This document shows, one piece after another, positions 26,532 through 34,765 of a DNA stretch of 64,000 nt. Below the pieces are notes generated by a model. That model was not told the DNA's origin, ran no database searches, and saw only the letters and a program-made list of their open reading frames with translations. How positions within the stretch are numbered: the first letter of the stretch is position 1; every line of letters starts with the position of its first letter. Source of the DNA: Burkholderia ubonensis (lineage in GTDB: Bacteria > Pseudomonadota > Gammaproteobacteria > Burkholderiales > Burkholderiaceae). The translations under genes were made by a program, and so were the position numbers. Location: positions 558,001 to 622,000 of the forward strand of contig NZ_CADFEB010000003.1 of the NCBI RefSeq assembly GCF_902833085.1. The letters are read 5' to 3'.

Positions 26532-27308
26532 ATGGCTACATTTTCCGTTGCGGAAACGAGCGTCAATTACACGACGACCGGCACGGGGCCGGGCCTGGTG
26601 CTGGTTCACGGAACAAGTATCGATGCTCAGGCAAATTTTGGTCACGTGACCGGCCGGTTCGCCGATCGACGGCTGGTCATCGCGCCCAACTATGCGGGAT
26701 GTGGTGATTCCACCATCCCCGCGGGCGATTTGACGCTCGACATACTGGTCGAACAGATCGCCGGCACCATTCGCCATGCGGATATCGGCGCCGTCGACCT
26801 GGTGGGCGATTCGTTGGGAGCCGTGGTGGCAGCGGCCACCGCGGCAACCCATCCATCGCTGGTGCGCAGGCTGGTGCTGGTCTCAGGGTGGGCGGACAGC
26901 GGCGACGCGCGCCACCGGATGGTGTTCGACACCTGGGCTCGCCTCGAGGGAACGGACTCGGAGCTGAGCAATCGCTACGTCATGTCCCTGGCGGTCAAGC
27001 CCGCGTTTCTCACCGCGCTCGGCGGCGACAACATCGCGGCGTTCCTGCGCCAGGCCGCCCCTCCGGACACGCAACGTCGCATCGCGCTCGGCCAACGGAT
27101 CAACCTGCGCGACAAGCTGCCGAACATCAGCGCGCCGACGCTGATCGTGCATGGCTCGCACGACTATCTGATTCCCCCTTACCAGGCCCAGGTGCTGCAT
27201 CAACTAATCAGCAACAGCCGGTACGACGAGATCGACAGCGGCCATGCGGTGTTTCTCGAGGCGGCCGACGAGCTGGTTGCGCGCATCCGCGACTTCCTGC
27301 TCGATTGA
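26532..27308 (+). CDS. Alpha/beta hydrolase (RutD-like)
   Basis: This protein has 258 residues. It shows the oxyanion strand LVLVHGTSID, the nucleophile elbow VGDSLGA with S94, a C-terminal acid in VHGSHDYLIPP and the histidine in DSGHAVFLEAA, so the triad is complete. It is preceded by a purine-rich GAAGAGGA ribosome site. It lies 80 bp behind the flavin reductase. In the Rut pyrimidine pathway a flavin reductase and such a hydrolase serve a luciferase-like oxygenase, and here the same three activities occur together. The actual substrate, or a thioesterase-like release role, cannot be read from sequence. Confidence 0.88.
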   Translation: MATFSVAETSVNYTTTGTGPGLVLVHGTSIDAQANFGHVTGRFADRRLVIAPNYAGCGDSTIPAGDLTLDILVEQIAGTIRHADIGAVDLVGDSLGAVVAAATAATHPSLVRRLVLVSGWADSGDARHRMVFDTWARLEGTDSELSNRYVMSLAVKPAFLTALGGDNIAAFLRQAAPPDTQRRIALGQRINLRDKLPNISAPTLIVHGSHDYLIPPYQAQVLHQLISNSRYDEIDSGHAVFLEAADELVARIRDFLLD

Positions 27309-27404
27309 TGCGCCGCTTCGACAGAGAGCATTGCTTCCCCCACCGTGTCATTTCACGGCTTGACGGCGTGAAATCGACCTTTTGACGATCAGGAGCAGAA
27401 TCTC

Positions 27405-28166
27405 ATGGTGAAGCTGCGCATCATCTCTCCGCACTACACGGAAGAATCCACGGAGGTCGAGGACCTCAAGACCTACATCCGACTGTTCAGGAAGGACGGC
27501 CTGGATATTTCGCATACGGCGATCGAAACCGGGCCGGCCTCCATCGAATGCGAGCTGGATCAGGCGCTTGCCACGCCGGGTACGATCCGGGAGGTCGCAC
27601 GCGCCGCCAACGAAGGGATCGACGTCGCCGTCGTCGCCTGTTTCGGCGACCCGGGCGTCGCCGCATCGCGGGAGGTCGTACGGATCCCGGTGCTGGGCCC
27701 CGGGCAAACGTCGATGTATGTCGCGTCGCTGCTTGGGCACAAATTCTCGGTCGTCACCGTGGTGGAGACGGTACGTCCGCTTATCGAGAATCTCGCGAGG
27801 CAAGCCGCGATCATCGACAAGCTGGCGTCCATTCGGGTCATCAATATTCCGGTGATGGAACTCGGCGCCGATGTCGCCGTGCTCCACGACGCGCTGGCAC
27901 GGGAAGCCGCCGCGGCAGTCCGGGAGGATCGTGCCGATGCGATCGTGCTGGGCTGCACCGGGTTTCTCGGCAGCGCGGAGGCGGTCACGGCGAAACTCGC
28001 GTCGCAAGACATCCGGGTTCCGGTAATCGATCCCCTGCCCGCCACCATCGCGATTGCACGGGCCCTGTCCGAGCTGGGGCTCACGCATGGCCCCCATGCC
28101 TACCGATGCGACCCGGGCAAGCCGACCAGGGGATACGACACACTGATCGACACCCTCAGGCGCTGA
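27405..28166 (+). CDS. Hydantoin/Asp-Glu racemase family protein
   Basis: This protein has 253 residues. It starts MVKLRIISPHYTEES and has the two catalytic-type cysteines of the family, C79 in VVACFGDPG and C184 in VLGCTGF, spaced as in HyuE-type hydantoin racemases and Asp/Glu racemases. These enzymes invert a carbon by a two-base mechanism without cofactor. In this cluster it might epimerise an amino acid precursor or a cyclic (hydantoin-like) product. The NRPS itself has no epimerisation domain. The adjacent NCS1 permease belongs to a family that also carries hydantoins. Confidence 0.85.
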   Translation: MVKLRIISPHYTEESTEVEDLKTYIRLFRKDGLDISHTAIETGPASIECELDQALATPGTIREVARAANEGIDVAVVACFGDPGVAASREVVRIPVLGPGQTSMYVASLLGHKFSVVTVVETVRPLIENLARQAAIIDKLASIRVINIPVMELGADVAVLHDALAREAAAAVREDRADAIVLGCTGFLGSAEAVTAKLASQDIRVPVIDPLPATIAIARALSELGLTHGPHAYRCDPGKPTRGYDTLIDTLRR

Positions 28167-28264
28167 ATTCCGAACCCGTCACGAATGACCGCATGGACTG
28201 GTTCCACGAAGAGCCCGCCTGTCGGCCGCTCTTCCGGCGCCCATCCGAACACGGAGCAGCCGCG

Positions 28265-29629
28265 ATGAAATCGTTCTCGACGACCGACAAGTTTCAACCT
28301 TGCGCCGACAGCCGGCCCTCGGAAAAGCCGAATATCTGGGAGAAGACGCAGGACTTCGCGCTGGAGCCGGTTCCGGCCGGCAGCCGAAGGTCCTGGCTCT
28401 CCATGACCGTGATCATGGTCGCGATCGGCTTCGATGTCGGCGCTTTCCTGATCGGCATCGCGCTTGCCGATGGCCTGTCTCTGGTCAAGGCGATTCTGGC
28501 CGCATTGTCCGGCTCGACCTTGTTGGGATTGCTCGCAATCTCGTGCGCGGTGGTCGGCAGCCGTACCGGGTTTTCGGCGGCGCGCGTCGCGTGGTTCTCG
28601 TTCGGGCACTACGCCGCACGCCTGATCGCGCTGCTCTCCGGACTGAGTCTGTTGGGTTGGTTCGGCGTACAGGACGGCTTCCTGGGCAACAACCTGGCCG
28701 ACATCTTCGCGACGCTCGGCTTCCATGTGCCCGGCGCGCTCTTTTCCGTCTGCGGTGGCATCCTGATGACGTCGACCGCGATCTACGGCTACCGTTCGAT
28801 GGAGACGCTCTCCAAATGGTCGGTGCCCGCGCTGATGCTCACGATGGGTCTGGCGATCGCGGTACTGTTCGCACGCGGCGGGCTCTCGGAGCACGCGCCT
28901 CCCCATCCCATCCGGTTCACCGTCGCGATGGGCTACGTGCTGAGCGGCTTTCTCGCGTCGGTATCCTCGTTTCCCGATATCTCCCGCTATGCGCGTAGTA
29001 CGAAGGACGCAGCGCTCGGCGCGTTCTTCGGTTTTTTCCTCGGCAACAGTCTGATGCTCGTCATCGCGATCGTGCTGTCGAAGTACACCGGCGAATCCAA
29101 TCTGGTGAAACTGTTCGCGAGCCTTCACATGACGTTGTGCGCCGTGATCGTGCTGACCTTGGCTCAGTGGGTCACCAACACGTCGAACATCTATTCGATC
29201 AGCCTGGCCTTCTCCAGCGTCGCACCGGAAGCCGGTATCCCCAAGGCGCTCTACGCGATCGGCGCCGGTGCGGTCGGCACGACGCTCGCCGTCGCGGGAA
29301 TCGCCGATCATTTCCTGAACTTTCTCGTCATGATGTCGATCGTCGTCGCCCCGATAGGCGGCGCCTACAGCGGCTACTACTTTCTCTGCCTGCGCGGGCG
29401 ACTGCCCGAACGCGCACCCGCCGTGGTGCCCGGAAGCTTGCTGGCATGGATCTCGGGCGCGATCCTCGGGTGGTTGACCATGCGCTTCGATCCACTCAAC
29501 GGACTCTACGGCCTGGGCGTCTTTTCGCTGACTACCGTGCCTCCCGTCGACGGCTTCCTGCTGGCCTTCGCCATCGGCGGATTTCCGCTGCGCGGGATCC
29601 GACGCGGGAGAACGCCGGAAAACCGTTGA
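28265..29629 (+). CDS. NCS1-type cytosine/hydantoin permease
   Basis: This 454-residue polytopic protein begins EKTQDFALEPVPAGSRRSWL and then SMTVIMVAIGFDVGAFLIG. It has about twelve hydrophobic segments, a conserved FPDISRYAR in the middle and a typical NCS1 end (SLTTVPPVDGFLLAFAIGG). Relatives (CodB-like) import cytosine, allantoin or hydantoins with sodium or protons. The ATG at 28265 is preceded by GGAG; an upstream in-frame ATG at 28193 is possible. It closes the biosynthetic operon, so precursor uptake or product re-import is the likely role. Confidence 0.85.
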   Translation: MKSFSTTDKFQPCADSRPSEKPNIWEKTQDFALEPVPAGSRRSWLSMTVIMVAIGFDVGAFLIGIALADGLSLVKAILAALSGSTLLGLLAISCAVVGSRTGFSAARVAWFSFGHYAARLIALLSGLSLLGWFGVQDGFLGNNLADIFATLGFHVPGALFSVCGGILMTSTAIYGYRSMETLSKWSVPALMLTMGLAIAVLFARGGLSEHAPPHPIRFTVAMGYVLSGFLASVSSFPDISRYARSTKDAALGAFFGFFLGNSLMLVIAIVLSKYTGESNLVKLFASLHMTLCAVIVLTLAQWVTNTSNIYSISLAFSSVAPEAGIPKALYAIGAGAVGTTLAVAGIADHFLNFLVMMSIVVAPIGGAYSGYYFLCLRGRLPERAPAVVPGSLLAWISGAILGWLTMRFDPLNGLYGLGVFSLTTVPPVDGFLLAFAIGGFPLRGIRRGRTPENR

Positions 29630-29633
29630 GGTC

Positions 29634-29972
29634 TTACGCGGACCGGGTCACCAGCCAGATGCCGACGAGAATGACCAGCGCACCCGCCACCTGGGTCGGA
29701 CGCAGCACGTGTTCATGCCATGCCGTGAAGCCGAGCACGACGAGAATCGAAATCGCAACCATCAACGGATAAGCGACACCCAGGTTCGCCTTGCGCAGCG
29801 CGAACGCATACAGCACGAAACCGACGCCGTATGCGCCGATCGCCGCGCCGCGCAGCACCCACGGCAACAGCGCCGAAGCGCCGGCCGCCACGCCCTGCAC
29901 CGCGGCGATGCGCAGCAGCACGCTTGCCAGTCCGCCGAACGCGCCGCTCGCGGCGAGGATCAGCCAGTTCAT
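29634..29972 (-). CDS. Small EamA/SMR-like membrane transporter
   Basis: This 112-residue protein has four hydrophobic segments (NWLILAASGAFGGLASVLLR, AAIGAYGVGFVLYAFALRKA, VAYPLMVAISILVVLGFTAW, AGALVILVGIWLVT). The layout and the NLGVAYPL stretch match small DMT/SMR proteins such as ArnE/ArnF-type flippase subunits. It shares one base (TGATG) with the upstream gene and so is translationally coupled to a set that also has a UbiA-type prenyltransferase. A role in moving a lipid-linked sugar is a reasonable inference. Confidence 0.75.
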   Translation of the reverse strand: MNWLILAASGAFGGLASVLLRIAAVQGVAAGASALLPWVLRGAAIGAYGVGFVLYAFALRKANLGVAYPLMVAISILVVLGFTAWHEHVLRPTQVAGALVILVGIWLVTRSA

Positions 29973-31177
29973 CACGCGGTCTCCTTCGCCTCGGCAAAGC
30001 CGGATACACGCGGCGTACGCGCCGCTCCGCCATGGTCGGCCGCTGCACGGCCGCCGAAGATCGCGTCGAACCGGGTTGCGCCGTGCAGCGCGATCAGGAT
30101 GATCGCCGGAAACACGACCGAGAAATTGCGTGCCTCGTCGCGGCAACCGAACAGCAGGAACAGCGGCACCACCGGAACGAAGGCCGCGAGGAAGTAGCGG
30201 CGATAGCGCGACGGCGTATTGCGCCACGCCGCGCGGAAGAACACCGCGAGCGGCACCAGCATCAGCGGATTCTCCAGGCTCGGCGTGAAAATACCCTTGC
30301 CGACCAGGTTGTAGAACGACAGATAGGACGCCGGATTCACCCAGAATTTCAGGTTGCCCCACAACTGGAAGGCGACGAAGTCGCCGGCGTTATCGGCATA
30401 TCCGCTCATGATGAAGTGGCGCGTCGCGAAGCAGATCGCGAGCTGCGCGGCAAGCCAGCCGAACCGCTTCGACAGCGCGACGTCGCTGTCATGCAGGAAG
30501 AACAGCGCCAGCGGAACGAGGAAGAACGTTTCCTTGTTCAGCGAGAAGATCGCGATCAGCAGCGTGCACACCACCATGCGCTGCCGCAGCAGGAAATAGC
30601 ACGCACCGAGCGCGCCGAGAATCTCGAAGAAATCGTAGTAGTACCCGCCCTGCTGAAACGTGAGCGGATAGATAAAACTGAATGCGGCAAGAAAGCCGAT
30701 CGACTGGCCGAAGTTCAGTCCGTGCAGGCGTGCGAGCTTGTAGACCAGCAGCAGCGCGAACAGCATCGACAACACGATCGCGATGTACGTCAGGTGATAG
30801 GTGATCGCGACGACCGGTGTCCAGTACTCGCTCGGCACGCCGGAGAAATAGGCGTTGCGCAGCGAATCGTGGCGCTTGATCGAACGGAAGAGCTTCTGTT
30901 GCTTCTCCGGATCGAGCTGCTCGGTCAGCCACTTCGCGGCCTGCGGAAACGACGAGCGATAGGCGAACGGCTTCGGGGCATCGCCGTTCATCATGCCGAC
31001 CAGGCTGTAGCTGGTCGCGAAATCCGCGCCCTGGTCGTCGCGGAACCCCCATTTCAGCAGCATGCTGTTGGTGATGTTGCCTGCGCAGATGAACAGCATC
31101 ACGTAGACGATCGCGAAACGGCAAAACGCCGCCACTCTCTTTTGATTCTTTTCCGTCATGGGTATCGATTGTTCCAA
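29972..31177 (-). CDS. Polytopic membrane protein, possible glycosyltransferase-type
   Basis: This 401-residue, mostly hydrophobic protein has about ten membrane segments (CRFAIVYVMLFICAGNITN, YHLTYIAIVLSMLFALLLVY, FFLVPLALFFLHD). A long extracytoplasmic loop follows the first segment (FRDDQGADFATSYSLVGMMN). The architecture resembles polyprenyl-phosphate-dependent glycosyltransferases, but I do not recognise a defined family or a clear catalytic motif. A second ATG at MTEKNQKR (31159) may be the true start. It sits between the HAD-UbiA fusion and the small transporter, suggesting a shared role in lipid-linked sugar or decaprenyl-phosphate metabolism. Confidence 0.65.
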   Translation of the reverse strand: MEQSIPMTEKNQKRVAAFCRFAIVYVMLFICAGNITNSMLLKWGFRDDQGADFATSYSLVGMMNGDAPKPFAYRSSFPQAAKWLTEQLDPEKQQKLFRSIKRHDSLRNAYFSGVPSEYWTPVVAITYHLTYIAIVLSMLFALLLVYKLARLHGLNFGQSIGFLAAFSFIYPLTFQQGGYYYDFFEILGALGACYFLLRQRMVVCTLLIAIFSLNKETFFLVPLALFFLHDSDVALSKRFGWLAAQLAICFATRHFIMSGYADNAGDFVAFQLWGNLKFWVNPASYLSFYNLVGKGIFTPSLENPLMLVPLAVFFRAAWRNTPSRYRRYFLAAFVPVVPLFLLFGCRDEARNFSVVFPAIILIALHGATRFDAIFGGRAAADHGGAARTPRVSGFAEAKETA

Positions 31178-32623
31178 TTACAGGATCGGCAGAAAATGCG
31201 CGGTCAGCACGATCGCCACCATCGCGAGCAGCACCCCGAGGCTGCCGCGATTCTCGAGCAGGTGCACGATCGGGTCGTCGTGCATCGCACCGCGCACCGT
31301 CGTGACCCACAGCCGGCCGAACAGATAGATCAGCGCGATCTGCACGAGCCAGAGCAAATGCGGCGATGCATAGCGCGCGGCCGTTTCGGGGGCATTGATG
31401 AAGAGCCCGAACACGACCACCGCGGCAAGCGATGCGCCGATGCCGAACGGCCACAGCACTTCGAGATCGCCGACCCGGTAGTCGCGTCCGGCGGACTCGC
31501 GCTTGTCGCTCTGCCGCAGCAGCACGAGCTCCGAACAGCGCTTGACGAGCGCGAGGCTCAGGAACGTGAGGACCGAGAACGCGAGCAGCCAGTGGCTGAC
31601 GGCGATGCCGACCGCCACGGCGCCGGCAACGATGCGCAGCGTGTACAGCAGCGACAGCACGATGACGTCGAGCAGCACGATCGACTTCAGCCGCCAGCTG
31701 TACGCGGAGGTCAACATCAGATACAGGACGAACATCCCCACGAATTGCGCCGACACCGTACCGGCGAGCGCAAATGCCAGCGTCAGCAGCACGGCGCCGC
31801 CGCCTATCCCCTGCGCGATCGACAGCGTGCCTTTCGCGAACGGGCGATTGCGCTTGCGCGGATGACGGCGGTCGTTGTCGAGATCCCACAGATCGTTGAC
31901 GATGTAGGTCGCGGACGCGCCAAGGGACAGCGCGAGAAACGCCACCACCAAGGTCCCGATCTTGTCGGCGTCGAAGAATGCGAACGCCGTGAGCAACGGC
32001 ACGAACAGCAACAGGTTCTTCAGCCATTGATGCACGCGCAGCGCCTTGCACCAGGTCGAGACATTGACGCACTCGTTCGAGAATTCGCGCTCGATGCGAA
32101 CGGTGTCGCGGATCGTCGCGGTCACGGCCGGCGTCGCGCCCGCGAGAATCGCGCCCTGCGCCGCCGCCCAGACAGGAAGATCGGCCTTGCTGTCGCCCGC
32201 ATAGACGAAACGCTCGCCGACGTGCTTGCGGATGCGCGCCAGCTTCGCTTCGCCTTTCAGGTTGGTCTCGCCATCGGTCGCGATGACTTCGTCGAACAGG
32301 TCGAGATGCTCGCCGACCCGTTCCGCAATCGAGCGATGCGCGGCCGTCGCGAGAACGATCTTGCGGCCTCGCTGCTGCTCCTGTTCGAGATACTCGACCA
32401 ACGGCGCTCGATAAGGCAAATGTTCGACGTGCAGATCGGCCTGCTCGGCAATCCTGGCCTTGAACGTGCTGCGGCCGCTGGCGAGCCAGAACGGAAATCG
32501 CAGCAGGCTCGCCGGCTTGCGCCGGACGGCTCGGATGACGGATTCAGCCAGCGTGTCGGTTGTTGTCAGCGTGCCGTCGAGATCGACGACAAGCGGTAAA
32601 TCTCTGGTCTCACGCACTTTCAA
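31178..32623 (-). CDS. HAD phosphatase-UbiA prenyltransferase fusion
   Basis: This protein has 481 residues. Residues about 1-200 are a HAD phosphatase (VVDLDGTLTTTDTL, KIVLATAAHRSIAE, YAGDSKADLPVW). Residues about 205-481 form a UbiA membrane prenyltransferase with the NDLWDLDNDRRHPRKRNRPF aspartate motif and many helices. Such fusions resemble the decaprenyl-phosphate phosphoribosyltransferase (DprE-pathway) type enzymes that attach phosphoribose to a lipid carrier, with the HAD part removing the phosphate. The first codon is TTG at 32623, with a GTG at 32617 as an alternative. The HAD motif begins only 13 residues in. Confidence 0.85.
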   Translation of the reverse strand: MKVRETRDLPLVVDLDGTLTTTDTLAESVIRAVRRKPASLLRFPFWLASGRSTFKARIAEQADLHVEHLPYRAPLVEYLEQEQQRGRKIVLATAAHRSIAERVGEHLDLFDEVIATDGETNLKGEAKLARIRKHVGERFVYAGDSKADLPVWAAAQGAILAGATPAVTATIRDTVRIEREFSNECVNVSTWCKALRVHQWLKNLLLFVPLLTAFAFFDADKIGTLVVAFLALSLGASATYIVNDLWDLDNDRRHPRKRNRPFAKGTLSIAQGIGGGAVLLTLAFALAGTVSAQFVGMFVLYLMLTSAYSWRLKSIVLLDVIVLSLLYTLRIVAGAVAVGIAVSHWLLAFSVLTFLSLALVKRCSELVLLRQSDKRESAGRDYRVGDLEVLWPFGIGASLAAVVVFGLFINAPETAARYASPHLLWLVQIALIYLFGRLWVTTVRGAMHDDPIVHLLENRGSLGVLLAMVAIVLTAHFLPIL

Positions 32624-32902
32624 TACTATTTGTGTTGTTTTGAATCAATTATTCATGACGATACGTCAACAATCGCCATGATTTACTGCCGGCGTGAGAT
32701 TCGTTCCCTCGCGCATTCGTATTGTTTCATTTTGCTGACGGCTCGGAATGATACAGCATAGGACACGTCCTAAAACGACGTTTCGGAAGGCCCTCTCCAC
32801 CTGACGGCAAGCCTTTACCGCGCACCGGGAATCCGGGGCGCGGCTGGCGGGTTATGGTTGGCTAGACCGTTAGTTGCGTAACACGCGGTGCAAACCTGAC
32901 GT

Positions 32903-34672
32903 TCACGCCTCGTCCCGCAATACGGCGGCATGCGCCTCGTCCCGTGCGTGCCGGATCGGCAATCGGATCGAGAAAGTCGAGCCGCGCCCCGGCTCGCTCG
33001 TCACATCGATGACGCCGCGATGACGCTCGACGATTCCGTGCGACACCGACAGCCCGAGCCCGGTCCCCTGCCCGACCGGTTTGGTCGTGAAGAACGGATC
33101 GAAGATCCGGCGCATGACGTCGGGCGGCATGCCCTTTCCGGTATCGCTGATCGCGATCGTCACGTAGTCGCCGTCGCTCGTCGTGCGAATCGTGATGACG
33201 CCGCGCCCCGGGATCGCCTGCGCCGCATTGACGAGCAGGTTCATGAACACCTGGTTCAGTTGCGAAGGCAGGCATTCGACGCGCGGCACGTCGCCGTACT
33301 CGCGCACGACGTCGGCCTTGTACTTGAGCTCGTTGTGGACGACGTTCAGTGTGCTCTCGAGGCCCGCGTGGATGTCGACGACGCTCCATTCGTCGCTGCC
33401 CGGGCGCGAGAAGTCGCGCAGGTCCTGCACGATGCGCCGCACCCGCATCGTCCCGTCGATCGATTCATCGATCAGCGTCGCGATCTCGCCGCGAATGTAG
33501 TCGATATCCGCCGCGCGTTCCGCGGCCGTCAGCGCAACGCGGGTTTCGGCGTCGTGCCTCGGCAGCGCGGCTTCATGCGCGGCGACCACGTCGAGCAGGC
33601 CACGGACCCAGGTCTTCAGCGTATTGAGATTCGCGCTGACGAAGCCGATCGGATTGTTGATCTCGTGCGCGACGCCGGCCGCGAGCTGGCCGATCGACGC
33701 GAGCTTTTCCGACTGCAGCAGTTGAACGTGGGTTTCCTCGAGCTCGTGCAGCAGGCGCCGCTGCTCGTCCTTCTCCTGTTCGAGGCGCGCTTGCGCCGCC
33801 TTGCGCTCCTCGATCTCGCGCGCCATGTGCGCGCGGGTGCGCTGCAGCGTCTCGGTCGTCAGCTCGTATCGGCGCAGCGCCTGCTCGAGCTCGGCCGTGC
33901 GCACCTGCACGAGGTCCTCGAGCATGTCGGTGATGCCGCGCAGGAACATCGTGCGTGCGTCGAAGCGCGAGATCATCAGCGTCACGATCAGGATCGCCAG
34001 CGTGAACAGCGCGACCGTCGTTGCCAGCCACGGCGTGTCGATGCCGTTCGCGGCGCCGCAACGCGCGTTAGGCGCGAAATGCGCCGCCGCCATCGCCGTG
34101 TAATGCATGCCGCTGATCGCGATGCCCATGAGCGTGGCCGCGCCCACGCGTCGCGCGATCGCGAATCCCGCATGCCGCGTGCGCAGCGCCTGGGCGAGCC
34201 ACAGTGCGGCGGTCGACGCCAGCACGGCGATGCCGATCGACGCGGCGAACAGCGCGGGATCGTAGCGGATGCCCGGCTGCATCTGCATCGCGGCCATGCC
34301 CGTGTAATGCATGCCGGCGATGCCGCCCCCCATCAGCACGCCGCCGGCGAGCAGCCGGGAACGCGTCAGCGCGGCGCGCGTCACCACGCTCAGCGCGAAG
34401 TACGACACGAGCACGGCGATCGCGAGCGATACGCCCGTCGCGACCAGGTCGTAGCCGAGGGGAATCGGCAGCGAGAACGCCAGCATGCCGACGAAATGCA
34501 TCGACCAGATTCCGGTGCCCATCGCGGCCGCGCCGCCGCCCAGCCACGCGCGCCTGAGCCGCGGCTTGTCGAGCAGCGAAATGAACGCGGCCAGATCGAG
34601 CGCCGTATAGGAAGCCAGCGTCGCGATGACGAGCGACAGCAGGACGAGCGACGGATGGTAGGTGCCTTGCAT
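32903..34672 (-). CDS. MHYT-domain sensor histidine kinase
   Basis: This protein has 589 residues. The N-terminal about 250 residues carry a seven-helix MHYT sensor with the repeated motifs MHFVGM, MHYTGM and MHYTAM, proposed in this family to bind copper and sense gases such as O2, CO or NO. A coiled coil follows (ELTTETLQRTRAHMAREIEE), then the H-box AGVAHEINNPIGFV, the N-box MNLLVNAAQAI and the G-boxes DTGKGMPPDVM and GTGLGLSVSHGIVERHRGVI. It is probably cotranscribed with the response regulator 93 bp upstream on the same strand. Confidence 0.9.
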   Translation of the reverse strand: MQGTYHPSLVLLSLVIATLASYTALDLAAFISLLDKPRLRRAWLGGGAAAMGTGIWSMHFVGMLAFSLPIPLGYDLVATGVSLAIAVLVSYFALSVVTRAALTRSRLLAGGVLMGGGIAGMHYTGMAAMQMQPGIRYDPALFAASIGIAVLASTAALWLAQALRTRHAGFAIARRVGAATLMGIAISGMHYTAMAAAHFAPNARCGAANGIDTPWLATTVALFTLAILIVTLMISRFDARTMFLRGITDMLEDLVQVRTAELEQALRRYELTTETLQRTRAHMAREIEERKAAQARLEQEKDEQRRLLHELEETHVQLLQSEKLASIGQLAAGVAHEINNPIGFVSANLNTLKTWVRGLLDVVAAHEAALPRHDAETRVALTAAERAADIDYIRGEIATLIDESIDGTMRVRRIVQDLRDFSRPGSDEWSVVDIHAGLESTLNVVHNELKYKADVVREYGDVPRVECLPSQLNQVFMNLLVNAAQAIPGRGVITIRTTSDGDYVTIAISDTGKGMPPDVMRRIFDPFFTTKPVGQGTGLGLSVSHGIVERHRGVIDVTSEPGRGSTFSIRLPIRHARDEAHAAVLRDEA

Positions 34673-34765
34673 GGTCGCGTCCGGTCAGGTGAGGGTGCCC
34701 TTGCCGCGTGGTGCGGCAGGTCGTGCGGCCGGTCATGAGGCGCGGCGACACGCGCCGCGCCGCCG

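Noticed and set aside
29831..32599. A 922-codon plus-strand frame opposite the UbiA operon
   Set aside because: Antisense to three membrane-protein genes whose hydrophobic codons give charged nonsense on the other strand.
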